A program made the translations under genes and the position numbers. The notes beneath the pieces are model-generated. The model was not told where the DNA came from. It searched no databases and saw nothing but the letters and a program-made list of their open reading frames with translations. From Streptomyces sp. GSL17-111 (GTDB taxonomy: Bacteria; Actinomycetota; Actinomycetes; Streptomycetales; Streptomycetaceae), in the NCBI RefSeq assembly GCF_037911585.1, contig NZ_JBAJNS010000001.1, positions 3,466,001 through 3,530,000 of the forward strand: a stretch of 64,000 bases of DNA. Direction: 5' to 3'. Below, in pieces: positions 14,001 to 26,232 of this stretch (its first letter is position 1; every line of letters begins with the position of its first letter).

Positions 14001-17000
14001 CGGGTCGTGGAGCCGACGGCTCGCGGGCGTCCCCGAGGCCGACCGGGAGCAGGTCGTGCTGGAGCTGGTGCTCGCGCAGATCGCCTCCGTGCTCGGACAC
14101 GCCTCCCCCGCCGCGATCGACGCGGAACGGGCCTTTCGGGAGCTCGGCTTCGACTCGCTCAGCGCCGTCGAACTGCGCAACCGCCTCTCCCGGCTCACCG
14201 GACTGCGGCTGCCCGCCACGCTCGTGTTCGACCACCCGAACCCGGTCGCCGTCGCCCGGCTGCTGCTGGCCGAGATCGGCGGGGCCGTCGAGGAGACGCG
14301 CCCGGCGCCGCGGAGCCGTCCCGCCCGGACGGACGCCGACGAGCCGCTGGCCGTCGTCGGGATGAGCTGCCGGTACCCCGGTGGCGTGACCTCGCCGGAC
14401 GAGCTGTGGGAGCTGGTGGCCTCGGGCCGCGACGCGATGAGCCCGCTGCCCACCGATCGCGGCTGGGACCTGGAGCGGCTCTACGACCCGGACCCGGACC
14501 GGCCGGGCACCCTCTACACCCGCGCCGGCGGATTCGTCGACGGGGTCGGTGACTTCGACGCGGACTTCTTCGGGATCAGCCCGCGCGAGGCGCTCGCCAT
14601 GGACCCGCAGCAGCGCCTGCTGCTGGAGGCGTCCTGGGAGGCGTTCGAGAACGCGGGGATCGACCCGGCCTCCCTGCGCGGCACCGACACCGGTGTGTTC
14701 TGCGGTGCGGTGAACTCCGGCTACGGAGCCTCCGTCCGCCCGGAGACCGACGGGTACCACCTGACCGGCACGACGACCAGCGTGGCCTCGGGACGCGTCG
14801 CCTACAGCCTGGGCCTCGAGGGGCCCGCGGTGTCGGTGGACACGGCCTGTTCCTCGTCCCTGGTCGCGCTGCATCTGGCGGCGCAGGCGCTGCGTTCGGG
14901 CGAGTGCTCGATGGCGCTCGTCGGCGGGGTCTCCGTCATGGCGGCGCCGAACCTCCTGATCGACTTCAGCCGGCAGCGCGGTCTCGCCCCCGACGGCCGG
15001 TGCAAGGCCTACGGGGCCTCCGCCGACGGGACGGGCTTCTCGGACGGGCTGGGCCTGCTCGTCGTGGAGCGGCTCTCCGAGGCCCGGCGCCGGGGCCACC
15101 GGGTGCTGGCCGTGATCCGGGGCAGTGCGATCAACCAGGACGGCGCGAGCAACGGCCTGACGGCGCCCAACGGCCCGGCCCAGGAGCGCGTCATCCGCGC
15201 GGCGCTGGCCAACGCCGACCTGCGGCCCTCCGACGTGGACACGGTCGAGGGCCACGGCACGGGCACCACGCTGGGCGACCCGATCGAGGCCCAGGCGCTG
15301 CTGGCCACCTACGGCCGGGAGCGGGAGGACGCGCCGCTGTACCTCGGCTCGATCAAGTCGAACATCGGCCACAGCTCCGCCGCCGCCGGTGTCGCCGGTG
15401 TGATCAAGATGGTGCAGGCCATGCGGCACGGGACGCTCCCCGCGACGCTGCACGCGGACGAGCCCTCCCCGCACATCGACTGGCGGCCCGACGCCGTCGA
15501 GCTGCTGACGGAGTCGCGGGAGTGGACCGCCCCGGGGCGTCCGCGCCGTGCGGCCGTGTCGAGTTTCGGCGTCAGTGGCACCAACGCGCACGTGATCCTG
15601 GAGGAGGCGCCCGCCGAGGAGCCGGCGCCCGTCGGGGACGGGCGGGACGGGGCCGCTGCGCCGAGCGGTGCGCTTCCGGTGGTGCTCTCCGCCCGGAACG
15701 ACGAGGCCCTGTCCGCCCAGGCGGAGCGGCTGCGGGCGCATCTCCTCGCGCGGCCGGAGCTGTCCGTCCCGGATGTGGCGTTCACGGCGGTGACGACGCG
15801 GGCCCTGCTGGAGCGCCGTGCCGTGGTGGTGGCCCGGGAGCGGGAGGAACTGCTGACCGCCCTGGCGGCGGTGAGCGCCGGCGTCTCCCCGGTCGGTGGC
15901 CGCACGGCCTTCCTGTTCACCGGGCAGGGATCGCAGCGGCCGGGCATGGGGCTGGAGTTGGCGGCCGCGTTCCCGGCGTTCGACCGGGCGTTGGACGCCG
16001 TGTGCGCCGAGCTGGACCCGCTGGTCGGCCGGTCGGTGCGGGAGCTGCTGGCCGAGGCCGGCGGCGAGCTGGACGCCACGGAGTTCACGCAGGTGGCGCT
16101 GTTCGCCGTCGAGGTCGCGATGTTCCGGCTGCTCGAGTCGCTCGGGGTGCCTCCGGACTACCTGATCGGCCACTCGGTCGGTGAGCTGGCCGCCGCGCAC
16201 GCGGCGGGCGTGCTGTCGCTGCCCGACGCGTGCGCCCTGGTCGTCGCCCGGGGCCGGCTGATGGGCGCCCTGCCCACCGGCGGGGCGATGGTCGCGGTGC
16301 AGGCCACGGAGGCGGAGGTGGCTCAGTCGCTGGCCGGGTTCGAGGGCCGGCTGGAGATCGCGGCCGTCAACGGGCCGCGCGCCGTGGTCGTCTCGGGTGA
16401 CGAGGACGCCGCCGAGGAGTGGCTCCCGTCCTGGCGGGACCGCAGGACCTCGCGGCTGCGGGTGTCGCACGCCTTCCACTCCCCGCACATGGAGCCGATG
16501 CTGGCGGAGTTCCGCGCGGTGGCCGAGGGGCTGCGGTATGCGGAGCCTCGGATTCCGGTCGTCTCCAACGTGACCGGTGAGCCGGTGTCCGCCTTCGACG
16601 CGGACTACTGGGTGCGGCACGTGCGGCAGGCCGTGCGCTTCCACGACGGCGTGACGACGCTGCACGGTCTGGGGGTCCGGAGGTTCCTGGAGCTGGGGCC
16701 GGACGCGGTGCTCACCGCGATGGCCCGCCAGTGCCTGGACGCCGACACCGCCGAGGGTGCCGAGGGTGCCGAGAGCGCCGAGACGGTCTTCCTCCCCGCC
16801 CTGCGGGCCAAGCACCCCGAGGCGGAGACGTTCGCCGGCTTCCTGGGCCGCGCGCACGCCGCCGGGGTGCCGGTGGACTGGCACGCCTGCTTCCCGGGCG
16901 CCCGGCGCGTCGAGCTGCCGACCTACGCCTTCCAGCGCCGCCACTACTGGCTCGCCCCCTCCGGCGGCCTCGGAGCCGGGGACGCGACCGCGTCCGGGCT

Positions 17001-19743
17001 CGGGACCGTCGACCACCCGATGCTCGCCGGTGCGGTGCGGGTCGGCGACCGGGACGAGTGGATGTTCACCGGCCGTCTCTCCACCGACACCCAGCCCTGG
17101 ACGCGGGACCACGTCGTCCTCGGGGCCACGATCGTCCCCGGCACGGCCCTGGTCGAACTGGCCCTCGCCGCCGGGCGGCACGTGGAGACACCGGTGCTGG
17201 ACGAACTGGTGCTGGAGGCACCGCTGCTGCTCGACCCGTCCGTGACCCGGCAGCTCCAGGTCACCGTCGGCCCCGCCGGGGAGGACGGCCGCCGTGAGGT
17301 GGCGCTGTACTCCCGCCCGGAGCGCGGCACGGACGACGAGCGGCCCGAGACCGTCTGCCACGGACGCGGCCGGCTGGCGCGGGACGACGAGCCGTCCCCC
17401 CAGTCGCAGACGCAGTCCCAGACGCAGTGGCAGACGGTGTGGCCGCCGCAGGACGCGCGCCCCGCCTCGGTGGAGGACCTCTACGGCGGCATGGCCGACC
17501 TCGGCTACGCCTACGGTCCGATGTTCCACGGCGTGCGCGCGGTGTGGCGGGCCGGGGACCCGGCCGACGGCACCGTCTACGCCGAGGTGGCGCTGCCGGA
17601 GGACACCGGCGGCGAGGGCTGGGGCGTGCATCCCGCCCTCTTCGACGCCGCGATGCACGGGTCGCTGCTGGAGCAGGGAGAGGACGTCGCGGCCGTGCTG
17701 CCGTTCTCGTGGACCGGGGTGCGCGTGGGTCAGACCGGACGCTCCCGGGTGCGGGCCCGCATCACCCCGGCCGGTGACTCGGCGTTCCGCGTCGACATCA
17801 CCGGAGAGCAGGGGGAGCCGGTGCTGAGCATGGAGCGGCTGGTCATGCGACCGGTCGAGCCCGCCCAGTTGGCGAACGCCCAGCGGGACGCGGCCCAGTC
17901 GCTCTTCGGCGTCGAGTGGACGGCGGTCTCCCCGACGGCCTCCCCGGCGGCGTCGCGGGACGTGCGGATCGCCGTCCTCGGGGACCTGACGGCGCCCGGT
18001 GAGCGGTTCGCCGATCTCGCCGCCCTGGAACAGGCGCTCGTCGACGGTGCCCCGGTGCCGGACCTCGTGCTCGCCGCGGCCGGTGGCGGCGCCCCGGGCG
18101 ACGCGACCGCCGACGCGGCGCGCGTGAGCGCGGTCGGCGCCCTGGAGCTGGTGCGGCGGTGGCTCGCGAGCGAGCCGCTGCGTGCGGCGCGGCTCGTCGT
18201 GGCCACCCGCAACGCGGCGGCCGTGGACGGCGAGTCGGCCGACGTCGCCCAGGGCGCGGTCTGGGGCCTGGTGCACAGCGCGCAGGCCGAGTACCCGGGC
18301 CGGTTCATGCTCGTGGACGCCGACGCGGCCGAGCCGGTGGCCGAGCCGGTGTGGGCGTCGCTGGCCGGGCTGGACGAGCCCCGCGTCGCGGTGCGCGGCG
18401 GCCGGGTGCTCGCGCCCCGGCTGGTGCGCGCGGTGGACCGGGGCACCGAGGTGTCCTTCGACCCCGACGGCACGGTGCTGATCACCGGTGGCACCGGTGG
18501 TCTCGGCGCGCTGGCCGCCCGGCACCTGGCGACGGCGCACGCGGCCAGGCGTCTGCTCCTGGTGAGCCGCCGTGGTCCGGCGGCCGAGGGCGCCGCGGAC
18601 CTCGTCGCCGAGCTGAGCGCGGCGGGCTGCGACGCCCGGGTGCTCGCCTGCGACGTGTCGGACCGGGACGAGGTCGCCAAGCTCCTGGCCTCGCTGGACC
18701 GGCCGTTGACGATGATCGTCCACACGGCCGGGGTGCTCGACGACGGAGTGGTCGACCAGCTCACCCCGGAGCAGGTCGAGCGGGTGATGCGGCCGAAGGT
18801 GGACGCCGCCCTCCACCTGCACGAACTGACCGCAGGGACGAACCTGTCGGCGTTCGTCCTGTTCTCCTCGGCGGCGGCGCTGATCGGCAGCCCGGGCCAG
18901 GCGAACTACGCGGCGGCCAACGCCGCACTGGACGCGCTCGCCGCCGCCCGCCGGGCCCGGGGCCTGCCCGCCACCTCGCTCGCCTGGGGCCTGTGGGCCG
19001 ACTCCACCGGCATGACCGGGGACATGGACGAGGCCGCGCTCGCCCGGCTGGCCCGCATGGGCGTCGGCGCGATCTCCACGGAGCTCGGCCTCGCCCTGTT
19101 CGACCAGGCCCTGACGGCCGGTGCCGCGCTGCTCGCCCCGATGCGGCTGGACCTGCCCACCCTGCGGGCCCAGGCGCGCGGCGGCATGCTGCCCGCGCTG
19201 ATGCGCGGCCTCGCACCGGTCCAGCGGACCGGCGGCGGCTCGCTGGCCCAGCGGCTGGCCGGGGTCGCCGAGGCGAACCGGGCGCGGGTGGTGCTCGACG
19301 TCGTGCGGGCCCAGGTCGCCGCCGTCCTCGGCCACGCGTCGGCGGACGCCGTCGAGCCCGGCCGGGCGTTCAAGGAGCTCGGGTTCGACTCGCTCAGCGC
19401 GGTCGAGCTGCGCAACGGGCTGGCGCAGGCCACCGGCGTGCGCCTGCCCGCCACCCTGGTCTTCGACCACCCGACCCCGGCCGCGATCGCCGAGCATCTC
19501 GTCTCGGTCGTGGCGCCGGAGGCGGGGGCGGCGGGCTCCCGGTCGGAGGACGACGACATCCGCGCGCTGGTGGCCTCCATCCCCGTCGCCCGGCTGCGCC
19601 AGGCCGGGTTGCTCGACACCCTGCGCTCCCTGGCCGACGACGCCTCGCACGCCGGTGCTCCGGCCGAGGGGGCGGCCGCCGTGTCGATCGACGACATGGA
19701 CGCGGCGGACCTCGTCCGCATGGCCCGGGGGGACACCGCATGA
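8041..19743 (+). CDS. Modular type I polyketide synthase, two modules (KS-AT-DH-ER-KR-ACP; KS-AT-DH-KR-ACP)
   Basis: ATG 8041 is preferred because AAGGA at 8028-8032 lies 8 bases upstream and the N-terminus then begins just before a coiled-coil docking segment ([10 protein letters not shown]). ATG 8017, overlapping the previous stop as ATGA, is the alternative. From 8041 the protein has 3900 residues. Module one: KS about 40-468 (Cys214), AT from 577 (GHSQGE, YASH; methylmalonyl), DH from 941 (RDHEVLG), ER from 1405 (GLNFRDVL; nucleotide loop HAAAGGVG), KR from 1729 (LDD) and ACP (Ser about 2037). Module two: KS from 2099 (Cys about 2269), AT from 2621 (GHSVGE, HAFH; malonyl), DH from 2990, KR from 3476 (LDD) and ACP (Ser about 3783). 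The expected outputs are a fully reduced methyl-branched unit, then a double bond. The C-terminus ([10 protein letters not shown]) is a typical docking tail for the next PKS. Confidence 0.96.
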   Translation: MAGTGPQNEPQQEKLVRYLKKMAVDLSDARERLREYEDRASEPLAIVGMSCRYPGGVTSPEELWELVAEGRDGMTPMPTDRGWDLEGLYDPDPEQLGKAYARVGGFVDRVSDFDAEFFGISPREATAMDPQQRLLLEAAWEAFEDAGIDPTSLRGSDTGVYCGVGSSDYAVGPAGSLPEIEGLRLTGSTSSVVSGRISYTLGLEGPSVSVDTACSSSLVALHLAARALRDGECSMALVGGVTILSGPFLFVEFSRQRALSPDGRCKAYSASADGTGFSDGLGLVVLERLSEARRKGHRVLAVLRGSAVNQDGASNGLTAPNGPSQERVIRQALANAGLGTSDVDVVEGHGTGTKLGDPIEAQALLATYGRDRNGEPLRLGSIKSNIGHSSTAAGVAGVIKMVQALRYGVQPQTLHVDAPSPHVDWESGAVELLAEAREWPASGRPRRAAVSSFGVSGTNAHVILEEAPAEEPEAVEEGDQGVSPSVVPVPVPVPVPVSARSEAALREQADRVRALLTARPELPLVDVGFSAATTRAHLEHRAAVVAADQDELLAGLAALSAGEPSDSVVEGRAVGGKSVFVFPGQGAQWVGMAVELLDASPVFAARLAECAEALSPFVEWSLEDVLRGVAGAPSLERVDVVQPALWAVMVSLAALWRSFGVEPSVVVGHSQGEIAAACVAGGLSLEDGARVVALRSRLVLERLAGHGGMMSVSLPVERAEELLASYAGRVSVAAVNSPGSVVVAGEPGALDELRAVCEADGVRARRVAVDYASHTDHVEAIEAELLEALAPVRPVSGTVPFYSSATGGFIDTATMDAGYWYRNLRGRVGFEPAVRALLDHGAGCFLEMSPHPVLTMAVEQTVEGRAATVGSLRRDEGGLRRFVTSLSEAHTAGVAVDWAAYYADTGAQRVPLPTYAFQRQRFWQSSATGSGDASAAGQRRVEHPVLVAAVPVGDRDEWVYTGRLSQESQPWTRDHEVLGSVVVPGVALAEMAVTAGRHLDCAVLDELVLAAPLLLDADATVRVQVTVGAAGEDGRREVAVFSAVETAEDDEPTEPTCHGRGWLAPESEPATVRRAAWQEVWPPEEAEQASVDALYEGMADLGYDYGPLFQCVRSVWRARDEVYAEIALPDGADGGGFAVHPGLLDAAMHGGLLEKEPGESVVLPFSWSGVRIGSTPATTARVRVANTGKSTLRVDVVDEQGEPVMSMDKLVFRAVEPGQLDRARGAHANALFQLTWTPVETTPRPAAVAVLGTDHPDLDALAQDLAAGAAAPEAVVATLGGDGDDGSAVRSVAAEALALVQRWLAGEHFAGSRLVVVTRGGVAAGGADESADPAQASVCGLLRSAQSEHPGRFVLVDVGGPAAGGDEAPDWGALLDLDEPQLALREGKVLAPRLARVPAVPSDDAWRLSTRRKGSLEDLAVVPSDGARPLGAGEVRIAVRAAGLNFRDVLIALGTYPGDVPLGSEAAGVVVEVGSDVTDLAPGDSVFGCVLESFGPLAVADRRLVTAIPAGWTFAQAAAVPVAHLTAYCALVDLAGVRPGEKVLVHAAAGGVGTAAVQLARHLGAEVFATASPAKWDAVRALGVPADRIASSRDLGFRQAFLEATDGSGMDVVVGALAGEFVDAGLDLLPRGGRFVEMGKADLRDPETVVREHHGVRYTSFDTFEAAGVDRLREMLAEIIALFERGVLTHAPVRTWDVRRGEEAFRFLREGHNVGKVVLTVPAPLDPHGTVLITGGTSGLGALFARHAVTRHGARHLLLVSRRGADAPGVGELVAELEAEGASVRVAACDVADREQLAALLASVDRPLTAVIHSAGVLDDGVVEQLTPEQVDRVLRPKVDAALHLHELTADADLSAFVLFSSVAALIGSPGQANYAAANAALDALASARRAEGLPATALAWGLWGDATGMTGELEQTELARLERMGVTALTAERGRELFDLSLRADAALLAPVTLDPAVLRAQARAGLLPPLLRGLVRAPARAGDGGGSWSRRLAGVPEADREQVVLELVLAQIASVLGHASPAAIDAERAFRELGFDSLSAVELRNRLSRLTGLRLPATLVFDHPNPVAVARLLLAEIGGAVEETRPAPRSRPARTDADEPLAVVGMSCRYPGGVTSPDELWELVASGRDAMSPLPTDRGWDLERLYDPDPDRPGTLYTRAGGFVDGVGDFDADFFGISPREALAMDPQQRLLLEASWEAFENAGIDPASLRGTDTGVFCGAVNSGYGASVRPETDGYHLTGTTTSVASGRVAYSLGLEGPAVSVDTACSSSLVALHLAAQALRSGECSMALVGGVSVMAAPNLLIDFSRQRGLAPDGRCKAYGASADGTGFSDGLGLLVVERLSEARRRGHRVLAVIRGSAINQDGASNGLTAPNGPAQERVIRAALANADLRPSDVDTVEGHGTGTTLGDPIEAQALLATYGREREDAPLYLGSIKSNIGHSSAAAGVAGVIKMVQAMRHGTLPATLHADEPSPHIDWRPDAVELLTESREWTAPGRPRRAAVSSFGVSGTNAHVILEEAPAEEPAPVGDGRDGAAAPSGALPVVLSARNDEALSAQAERLRAHLLARPELSVPDVAFTAVTTRALLERRAVVVAREREELLTALAAVSAGVSPVGGRTAFLFTGQGSQRPGMGLELAAAFPAFDRALDAVCAELDPLVGRSVRELLAEAGGELDATEFTQVALFAVEVAMFRLLESLGVPPDYLIGHSVGELAAAHAAGVLSLPDACALVVARGRLMGALPTGGAMVAVQATEAEVAQSLAGFEGRLEIAAVNGPRAVVVSGDEDAAEEWLPSWRDRRTSRLRVSHAFHSPHMEPMLAEFRAVAEGLRYAEPRIPVVSNVTGEPVSAFDADYWVRHVRQAVRFHDGVTTLHGLGVRRFLELGPDAVLTAMARQCLDADTAEGAEGAESAETVFLPALRAKHPEAETFAGFLGRAHAAGVPVDWHACFPGARRVELPTYAFQRRHYWLAPSGGLGAGDATASGLGTVDHPMLAGAVRVGDRDEWMFTGRLSTDTQPWTRDHVVLGATIVPGTALVELALAAGRHVETPVLDELVLEAPLLLDPSVTRQLQVTVGPAGEDGRREVALYSRPERGTDDERPETVCHGRGRLARDDEPSPQSQTQSQTQWQTVWPPQDARPASVEDLYGGMADLGYAYGPMFHGVRAVWRAGDPADGTVYAEVALPEDTGGEGWGVHPALFDAAMHGSLLEQGEDVAAVLPFSWTGVRVGQTGRSRVRARITPAGDSAFRVDITGEQGEPVLSMERLVMRPVEPAQLANAQRDAAQSLFGVEWTAVSPTASPAASRDVRIAVLGDLTAPGERFADLAALEQALVDGAPVPDLVLAAAGGGAPGDATADAARVSAVGALELVRRWLASEPLRAARLVVATRNAAAVDGESADVAQGAVWGLVHSAQAEYPGRFMLVDADAAEPVAEPVWASLAGLDEPRVAVRGGRVLAPRLVRAVDRGTEVSFDPDGTVLITGGTGGLGALAARHLATAHAARRLLLVSRRGPAAEGAADLVAELSAAGCDARVLACDVSDRDEVAKLLASLDRPLTMIVHTAGVLDDGVVDQLTPEQVERVMRPKVDAALHLHELTAGTNLSAFVLFSSAAALIGSPGQANYAAANAALDALAAARRARGLPATSLAWGLWADSTGMTGDMDEAALARLARMGVGAISTELGLALFDQALTAGAALLAPMRLDLPTLRAQARGGMLPALMRGLAPVQRTGGGSLAQRLAGVAEANRARVVLDVVRAQVAAVLGHASADAVEPGRAFKELGFDSLSAVELRNGLAQATGVRLPATLVFDHPTPAAIAEHLVSVVAPEAGAAGSRSEDDDIRALVASIPVARLRQAGLLDTLRSLADDASHAGAPAEGAAAVSIDDMDAADLVRMARGDTA
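9501..9530 (+). repeat. In-frame hexanucleotide microsatellite, (GCCGGT)x5, in a KS-AT linker
   Basis: Five perfect GCCGGT units encode a Pro-Val run between the KS and AT of the first module in the two-module PKS. The run sits in a flexible linker, so a length change in steps of two residues should keep the frame. Confidence 0.9.
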
Positions 19744-19862
19744 CCTCCACCCACCGGAAGCACCCGCACGTGTGCAACGAGCCCAACGCGCTCGCCCCTA
19801 AGGCGTCCCGACACCAAGGTGACGCCCCGGGGCGTCCCGACACGAAGGTGAACCACTCATGA
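19740..19862 (+). CDS. Possible 40-residue small ORF bridging two PKS genes
   Basis: ATG 19740 overlaps the stop of the upstream PKS as ATGA, and the TGA of this frame overlaps the ATG of the downstream PKS in the same way. The 40-codon frame therefore spans the whole gap with a 4-base overlap at both ends. The predicted peptide starts [10 protein letters not shown], is rich in His, Lys and Pro, has one Cys, and matches no family I recognise. It could be translated to couple the two PKS genes, or it could be chance. It contains both copies of a 21-base direct repeat. No separate ribosome binding site is obvious. Confidence 0.3.
   Translation: MTSTHRKHPHVCNEPNALAPKASRHQGDAPGRPDTKVNHS
19802..19851 (+). 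repeat. 21-base direct repeat (20/21 identical) carrying the ribosome binding site of the third PKS gene
   Basis: Copies lie at 19802-19822 and 19831-19851 and differ at one base. The downstream copy contains GAAGG (19844-19848), which serves ATG 19859 at 10-base spacing. The upstream copy has CAAGG at the same place. The arrangement looks like a small local duplication of the translation-initiation region. Confidence 0.85.
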
Positions 19863-22800
19863 CCATCGGACAGAACGAGCTCGTCGAGGCACTCCGGGAC
19901 TCGCTCAAGGAGACCGAGCGCCTGCGGCAGGAGAACCAGCGCATCCGCGCCCAGGCCGGCGAGCCGCTGGCCATCGTCGGGATGAGCTGCCGCTATCCCG
20001 GCGGGGTGAGCTCCCCCGAGGACCTGTGGGAGCTGGTGGCCTCGGGCCGTGACGCCGTCTCCGACATGCCCGGCGACCGTGGCTGGGACGCCGAGCGGCT
20101 CTACGACCCGGACCCGGAGCAGCCCGGCAAGGTGACCACCCGTGGCGGCGGCTTCGTCGAGGACGCGGCCGGGTTCGACGCCGAGTTCTTCGGTGTGAGC
20201 CCCCGCGAGGCGCTGGCCATGGACCCCCAGCAGCGGCTGATGCTCACGGCGGCGTGGGAGGGCCTGGAGAGCGCCGGGATCGACCCGACCTCCCTGCGCG
20301 GCAGCGACACCGGGGTCTTCTGCGGTGTGATCACCTCGGACTACGGTGACCAGTCGCCGGAGCTGGAGGGCTACCGGCTCACCGGCAAGTCGACGAGCGT
20401 CGTCTCCGGCCGGATCTCCTACACACTGGGCCTGGAGGGCCCGGCCGTGTCGGTGGACACGGCGTGCTCCTCGTCCCTGGTCGCGCTGCATCTGGCGGCG
20501 CAGGCGCTGCGTTCGGGCGAGTGCTCGATGGCGCTCGTCGGCGGCGTCACCGTCCTCGCGGGGCCGTTCCTGTTCCAGGAGTTCAGCCGGCAGCGCGGCC
20601 TGGCGCCGGACGGGCGCTGCAAGTCCTACGCGGCGACGGCCGACGGGACCGGGTTCTCCGACGGCGCCGGGCTGCTCGTGGTGGAGCGGCTCTCGGACGC
20701 CCGCCGCAAGGGCCACCGGGTGCTCGCCGTCGTGCGCGGCAGTGCGGTCAACCAGGACGGCGCGAGCAACGGCCTGACCGCGCCGAACGGCCCCGCCCAG
20801 GAGCGGGTCATCCGCGCGGCCCTGGCGAACGCGGGCCTCGCCCCGGCCGAGGTGGCCGCCGTCGAGGGGCACGGCACGGGGACCACGCTGGGCGACCCGA
20901 TCGAGGCGCGTGCCCTGCTGGCGACGTACGGCCGGGAGCGGGCGGGCGATCCGCTGTACCTCGGCTCGATCAAGTCGAACATCGGCCACAGCTCCGCCGC
21001 CGCCGGTGTCGCCGGTGTCATCAAGATGGTGCAGGCCATGCGGCACGAGACGCTGCCCCGCACGCTGCACGTGGAGGAGCCCTCCCCGCACATCGACTGG
21101 GAGTCCGGCGCCGTCGAGCTGCTGACGCGGGAGCGCCCGTGGCCCGCCGCGCGGCAGCCGCGCCGCGTGGGCGTGTCGTCGTTCGGTGTCAGCGGCACCA
21201 ACGCGCACGTGATCCTGGAGGAGGCCCCCGCCGAGGACACGGCCGAGACCGAGGCCGAGACCGGCCGACCGGCCGGTCCGGTGCCGGTGCTGGTCTCCGG
21301 CCGTGGCGAGGCCGGGCTGCGTGCCCAGGCCGAGCGGCTGCGCGCCCACCTCGCCGAGCGGCCCGGGCCGACCCCGGCCGACGTGGGGCTCACCGCCGCC
21401 ACCACCCGGGCGCACCTGGAGAACCGCGCGGCCGTGGTGGCGTCCACCCGCGACGAGCTGCTGGCGGGCCTGGCCTCCCTGGCGGCGGGCGAGCCCGCCA
21501 CCGCGGTGGTCGAGGGCCGCCCGGTCGGCGACACCACGGCCGTCCTCTTCACCGGCCAGGGCTCCCAGCGGGCCCGGATGGGCGCCGAACTCGCCGAGCG
21601 GCACACCCGGTTCGCCGAGGCGCTGGACGAGGTCTGCGCCGAGCTGGACCCGCTGGTCGGCCGGTCGGTGCGGGAGCTGCTGGCCGCCGAGGAGGGCTCG
21701 GACGACGCGGCCCTGCTGGACTCGACCGCGTTCACCCAGGTGTGCCTGTTCGCCGTCGAGGTCGCGCTGTACCGCCTGGCGGAGGCGTGCGGAATCCGCC
21801 CGGACTACCTCATCGGCCACTCGGTGGGCGAGATCGTCGCCGCCCACGTGGCGGAGGTGCTGTCCCTGAAGGACGCCTGCGCCCTGGTGGTCGCGCGCGG
21901 CCGGCTGATGGGCGCGCTGCCCGCCGGTGGGGCGATGGTGGCCGTCCAGGCCGAGGAGGCCGAGGTCGTCGAGTCCCTGGCCGGCTTCGAGGGCCGGCTC
22001 GACCTGGCGGCCGTGAACGGCCCCCGGGCCGTCGTCGTCTCCGGCGACGCCGACGCCGTCGAGGAGTGGCTGCCGCGCTGGGACGGGCGCAGGACGACGC
22101 GGCTGCGGGTGTCGCACGCGTTCCACTCGCCGCGCATGGAGCCCATGCTGGCGGAGTTCCGCGAGGTCGCCGAGGGGCTGCGGTTCTCCGAGCCGCGCAT
22201 CCCGATCGTCTCCAACGTCTCCGGGAAGCCGGTGTCGTCGGAGATGTGCGACGCCGACTACTGGGTGGCGCATGTGCGGCAGGCGGTCCGGTTCGCCGAC
22301 GGCGTGCGGACGCTGCACGACCTGGGCGTCCGCCGCTTCCTGGAGCTCGGCCCCGACGCCGTCCTGACGGCGATGGCCCGGCTGTGCGTCGACACCGGCT
22401 CCGACGCCGTGTTCGCGGCCGCACTGCGGGCCAAGCACTCCGAGGCGGGGACCTTCGCCCGCTTCCTGGGCGCGGCCCAGGTCGCCGGGGTGCCGGTCGA
22501 CTGGTCCGGCTTCTACGCGGGGACGGCCGCCCGGCGCGTCGCCCTGCCGACCTACGCCTTCCGGGCCGAGCGGTACTGGCAGTCGGGCGGTGCCTCCGGT
22601 GACGCGGCGGCGGTCGGCCTGGGCGCGGTCGAGCACGCGATCCTGGCCGGTGGGGCCCAGGTGGGGGACCGGGACGAGTGGCTGTTCACCGGCCGGGTCT
22701 CCACCGACAGCCACCCGTGGACGCGCGACCACGTCGTGCTCGGTACGACGATCATCCCCGGCACGGGCCTCGTCGAGCTGGCCATGGCCGCCGGCCGCGA

Positions 22801-25800
22801 GGTCGACTGCCCGGTGCTCGACGATCTCGTCCTGGAGGCCCCGATGGCCTTCGCGGAGGGCGTGACCCGGCTCGTGCGGGTCGCCGTCGGCCCGGCCGGT
22901 GCGGAGGGGCGCCGCGAGGTCGCCGTCTATTCGCGCCCCGAGTTCGGCGGTGACGACGAGGCACCGGAGGTGACCTGTCACGCCCGTGGACACCTCGCCC
23001 CCGACGCGCCCGCCGCGCCCGCCGCTCCGGCCGAGTGGCCCCCGGCCGCCGAGGCCGTGCCCGCCGACGAGCTGTACGCCCTGCTGACCGACATCGGCTT
23101 CGACTACGGGCCCACCTTCCGCAACGTCCGCCAGGTGTGGCGTGCGGGCGAGGAGTTCTACGCCGAGGTGGCGCTCGCCGACGACATGCCGGGCACCGGC
23201 TTCGGCATCCACCCCGCGCTGTTCGACGCCACCCTGCACGGCGGCATGCTGGACGTGCGCCCCGGCGACCCGGTGGGCCTGCCCTTCTCGTGGTCGGGCG
23301 TCCGGCTCGGGAGGAGCGGCGCGACGCGCGGCCGGGTGCGGATCGCCCCGGCCGGTGAGTCGGCCGTGAGCATCACCGTCACCTCCGAGACCGGCGAGCC
23401 CGTGGTGAGCGTGGCCAAGCTGGCCGTCCGCCCCGTGGACCCGGCGCAGCTCGGCGCCGGACGCGGCGGCGCCCAGCGCTCGCTGTACCAGGTGGACTGG
23501 GCCACGGTCCCGGCCACCGGGCGGCGGGACGTCCGGCTCGCGGTCCTCGGTGACCTGCCGATGTCGGGCGAGCGGTTCGTGAACGTGTACGCGCTCGAGG
23601 ACGAGATCGCCATGAGCGCCAAGGCGCCCGACCTCGCGCTCGCCTCGGTCGACACCCCGGCCGGGGACGTGGACGCGGCGGCGCGGAGCGCCGCGGCGGC
23701 CGCGCTGGAGCTGGTGCAGCAGTGGCTGGGCAGCGAGTGGCTCGTGGACGCCCGCCTGGTCGTCGTGACGCGGGGTGCGGTCGCCGTCGGCACCGAGACG
23801 CCGGACGTCGCGCAGGCGGCGGTCTGGGGGCTCGTGCACAGCGCCCAGTCGGAGCACCCCGGACGCTTCCTGCTGGTGGACCTGGACGGCGATGACGAGC
23901 CGGACTGGGGCGCGCTGAGCGAACTCGACGAGCCGCAGGTCGTCGTGCGCGACGGGCGGTTCCTGGCCCCGCGCCTCGGCCGCGCCGGTGCGCTGCCCGA
24001 GGGCCCGTGGAAGCTGTCGGTCGGGCGCAAGGGCTCGCTCGACGACCTCACGATCCTGCCGTCGGACGCCGGCCGCCCGCTCGCCCCGGGCGAGGTGCGG
24101 ATCGCGGTGCGGGCGGCGGGGCTGAACTTCCGCGACGTGCTGATCGCGCTCGGCATGTACCCCGGTGAGGCGGAGATGGGCACCGAGGCCTCCGGCATCG
24201 TGCTGGAGACGGGTGCGGAGGTCACCGACCTGGCGCCGGGCGACCGCGTGTTCGGCCTGGTCGGCGACTCCTTCGGCCCCTTCGCCGTGGTGGACCGCCG
24301 GATGGTGGCCCCGATGCCCGAGGAGTGGTCGTTCACCGAGGCGGCCTCCGTGCCGGTGGTGTACCTGACCGCCTACTACGGACTCGTCCACCTCGCCGGA
24401 CTGCAGGCGGGCGAGCGGGTGCTCGTCCACGCCGCCGCCGGTGGCGTCGGCATGGCGGCCGTGCAGCTCGCCCGTCACCTGGGGGCGGAGGTGTTCGCGA
24501 CCGCGAGCCGGCCGAAGTGGCACGCGGTCCAGGGCCTGGGTGTCCCGGAGGAGCGGATCTCGTCCTCGCGCGACCTCGGCTACCGGGAGGCGTTCCTGGC
24601 GGCCACCGACGGGGCCGGCATGGACGTCGTCCTCAACTCGCTCGCCGGTGAGTTCGTCGACGCCTCCCTGGACCTGCTGCCGCGCGGCGGCCGGTTCGTC
24701 GAGATGGGCAAGGCCGACATCCGCGACCCGGAGACCGTGGCGGGCGACCACCCGGACGTGCGGTACCGGTCCTTCGACCTGATGGAGTCCGGCCCGGACC
24801 GGCTCCAGGAGATGCTGCGGGAGCTGCTCGGCCTGTTCGACCAGGGCGCGCTGAAGCTCTCGCCGGTCCGCTCCTGGGACGTGCGGCAGAGCCAGGACGC
24901 GTTCCGCTTCCTGCGCGAGGGTCGCAACATCGGCAAGGTGGTGCTGACGGTTCCGGCGGCGCCGGACCTGAAGGGCCACGTCCTCATCACCGGCGGCACC
25001 GGCGGTCTGGGCGCCGAGGTGGCCCGGCACCTGGCCGGGCGGCACGGCGTCGAGAAGCTGCTGCTGGTCAGCCGCCGGGGCCCGGCGGCCGACGGCGCGT
25101 CCGAGCTGACCGCCGAACTGGAGGCGCTCGGCGCCTCGGTGCGGATCGCGGCCTGTGACGTATCCGACCGGGACGGGCTGGCGGACCTCCTCGGATCGCT
25201 GGAGGAGCCGCTCACCGCCGTCGTCCACGCGGCCGGCCTGCTCGACGACGGCGTGGTCGAGTCGATGACGCCGGACCAGGTCAACCGGGTGATGGCGCCC
25301 AAGGCCGACGCGGCGTGGCACCTGCACGAGCTCACCTCCGCCATGGACCTGTCCGCGTTCGTGCTGTTCTCCTCGGTGGCCTCACTGATCGGCAGCCCCG
25401 GGCAGGCCAACTACGCCGCCGCGAACGCCTCCCTCGACGCCCTCGCCGCGCGGCGGCACGCGCAGGGCCTCCCGGCCGTCTCACTGGCCTGGGGCCTGTG
25501 GGCGAGCGAGGCCGGGATGGCCGGTCAGCTCGACGAGACCGACCTCGCACGGCTCCAGCGCATGGGGGTCCGTCCGCTCTCCGCCGAACTCGGACTGGAC
25601 CTCCTCGACCAGGCACTCGACCTGGACCTGCCGCTGCTCGCGCCGGTGAAGCTGGACGCGCCGGCCCTGCGCGGTCAGGCCGCCGCCGGGATGCTGCCGC
25701 CGCTGCTGCGCGGTCTCGTGCGGGCGCCCGCCCAGGGGCCCGAGGCCGGCGAGTCCCTGGCTAAGCGGCTCGCGGGCGTGGCCGAGGCCGACCGCGAGGC

Positions 25801-26203
25801 GCTGGTCCTCGACCTGGTGCGGACGCAGGTCGCCGCCGTCCTCGGGCACGACGCCGCGGACGCCGTCGAACCGGAGCGCCCGCTGCAGGAGTACGGCTTC
25901 GACTCGCTGAGCGCGGTCGAGCTGAGCAACCGGCTCAGCCGGGCCACGGGCATGCAGATGGAGCCGACCCTCGTGTTCGACCACCCGTCGGCCCTGGCCA
26001 TCACTCGGCAGCTGCTGACGCTCGCCGGGGCCGAGGAGGGCGTCGAGGCGGCGGACGCGGCGGCGGAGCCGACGCCGGCGGAGGGCACGCCGGAGGACGC
26101 CGAGATCCGCGCCCTGCTGACGGCCATCCCGATCGACGAGCTGCGCGAGGCCGGTCTGCTCGACAAGCTCCGCGACCTGGCAGCCGCCCACACCCAGCGG
26201 TAG
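19859..26203 (+). CDS. Modular type I polyketide synthase, single fully reducing module (KS-AT-DH-ER-KR-ACP), probably the last
   Basis: The 2114-residue protein starts with a short coiled-coil docking segment (residues 1-30). It continues with KS (about 37-465; Cys203 in DTACSSS), AT (from about 561; GHSVGE and HAFH, hence malonyl), DH (from about 924; RDHVVLG), ER (from about 1384; [16 protein letters not shown]), KR (from about 1704; LLDD) and ACP ([10 protein letters not shown], Ser about 2015). The module should add a saturated two-carbon unit. The C-terminus ends in an [15 protein letters not shown] helix but lacks the extra IDDMD-type docking tail of the upstream PKS, and there is no thioesterase or reductase domain. 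That suggests the chain ends here and is released by a separate enzyme. Downstream of it, in the same direction, are P450, DUF2867 and oxoamine synthase genes. Confidence 0.96.
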   Translation: MTIGQNELVEALRDSLKETERLRQENQRIRAQAGEPLAIVGMSCRYPGGVSSPEDLWELVASGRDAVSDMPGDRGWDAERLYDPDPEQPGKVTTRGGGFVEDAAGFDAEFFGVSPREALAMDPQQRLMLTAAWEGLESAGIDPTSLRGSDTGVFCGVITSDYGDQSPELEGYRLTGKSTSVVSGRISYTLGLEGPAVSVDTACSSSLVALHLAAQALRSGECSMALVGGVTVLAGPFLFQEFSRQRGLAPDGRCKSYAATADGTGFSDGAGLLVVERLSDARRKGHRVLAVVRGSAVNQDGASNGLTAPNGPAQERVIRAALANAGLAPAEVAAVEGHGTGTTLGDPIEARALLATYGRERAGDPLYLGSIKSNIGHSSAAAGVAGVIKMVQAMRHETLPRTLHVEEPSPHIDWESGAVELLTRERPWPAARQPRRVGVSSFGVSGTNAHVILEEAPAEDTAETEAETGRPAGPVPVLVSGRGEAGLRAQAERLRAHLAERPGPTPADVGLTAATTRAHLENRAAVVASTRDELLAGLASLAAGEPATAVVEGRPVGDTTAVLFTGQGSQRARMGAELAERHTRFAEALDEVCAELDPLVGRSVRELLAAEEGSDDAALLDSTAFTQVCLFAVEVALYRLAEACGIRPDYLIGHSVGEIVAAHVAEVLSLKDACALVVARGRLMGALPAGGAMVAVQAEEAEVVESLAGFEGRLDLAAVNGPRAVVVSGDADAVEEWLPRWDGRRTTRLRVSHAFHSPRMEPMLAEFREVAEGLRFSEPRIPIVSNVSGKPVSSEMCDADYWVAHVRQAVRFADGVRTLHDLGVRRFLELGPDAVLTAMARLCVDTGSDAVFAAALRAKHSEAGTFARFLGAAQVAGVPVDWSGFYAGTAARRVALPTYAFRAERYWQSGGASGDAAAVGLGAVEHAILAGGAQVGDRDEWLFTGRVSTDSHPWTRDHVVLGTTIIPGTGLVELAMAAGREVDCPVLDDLVLEAPMAFAEGVTRLVRVAVGPAGAEGRREVAVYSRPEFGGDDEAPEVTCHARGHLAPDAPAAPAAPAEWPPAAEAVPADELYALLTDIGFDYGPTFRNVRQVWRAGEEFYAEVALADDMPGTGFGIHPALFDATLHGGMLDVRPGDPVGLPFSWSGVRLGRSGATRGRVRIAPAGESAVSITVTSETGEPVVSVAKLAVRPVDPAQLGAGRGGAQRSLYQVDWATVPATGRRDVRLAVLGDLPMSGERFVNVYALEDEIAMSAKAPDLALASVDTPAGDVDAAARSAAAAALELVQQWLGSEWLVDARLVVVTRGAVAVGTETPDVAQAAVWGLVHSAQSEHPGRFLLVDLDGDDEPDWGALSELDEPQVVVRDGRFLAPRLGRAGALPEGPWKLSVGRKGSLDDLTILPSDAGRPLAPGEVRIAVRAAGLNFRDVLIALGMYPGEAEMGTEASGIVLETGAEVTDLAPGDRVFGLVGDSFGPFAVVDRRMVAPMPEEWSFTEAASVPVVYLTAYYGLVHLAGLQAGERVLVHAAAGGVGMAAVQLARHLGAEVFATASRPKWHAVQGLGVPEERISSSRDLGYREAFLAATDGAGMDVVLNSLAGEFVDASLDLLPRGGRFVEMGKADIRDPETVAGDHPDVRYRSFDLMESGPDRLQEMLRELLGLFDQGALKLSPVRSWDVRQSQDAFRFLREGRNIGKVVLTVPAAPDLKGHVLITGGTGGLGAEVARHLAGRHGVEKLLLVSRRGPAADGASELTAELEALGASVRIAACDVSDRDGLADLLGSLEEPLTAVVHAAGLLDDGVVESMTPDQVNRVMAPKADAAWHLHELTSAMDLSAFVLFSSVASLIGSPGQANYAAANASLDALAARRHAQGLPAVSLAWGLWASEAGMAGQLDETDLARLQRMGVRPLSAELGLDLLDQALDLDLPLLAPVKLDAPALRGQAAAGMLPPLLRGLVRAPAQGPEAGESLAKRLAGVAEADREALVLDLVRTQVAAVLGHDAADAVEPERPLQEYGFDSLSAVELSNRLSRATGMQMEPTLVFDHPSALAITRQLLTLAGAEEGVEAADAAAEPTPAEGTPEDAEIRALLTAIPIDELREAGLLDKLRDLAAAHTQR

Positions 26204-26232
26204 TCCGAGCCACGAAAGGGACGAGAGAAGTC

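Noticed and set aside
7180..19650. Very long open frame on the minus strand across the second PKS gene (also 2222-7756, 19394-25327 and 30042-37919)
   Set aside because: The translations are low-complexity, Arg/Gly/Gln/His-rich strings without domains; they mirror GC-rich codon structure of the PKS genes on the other strand.
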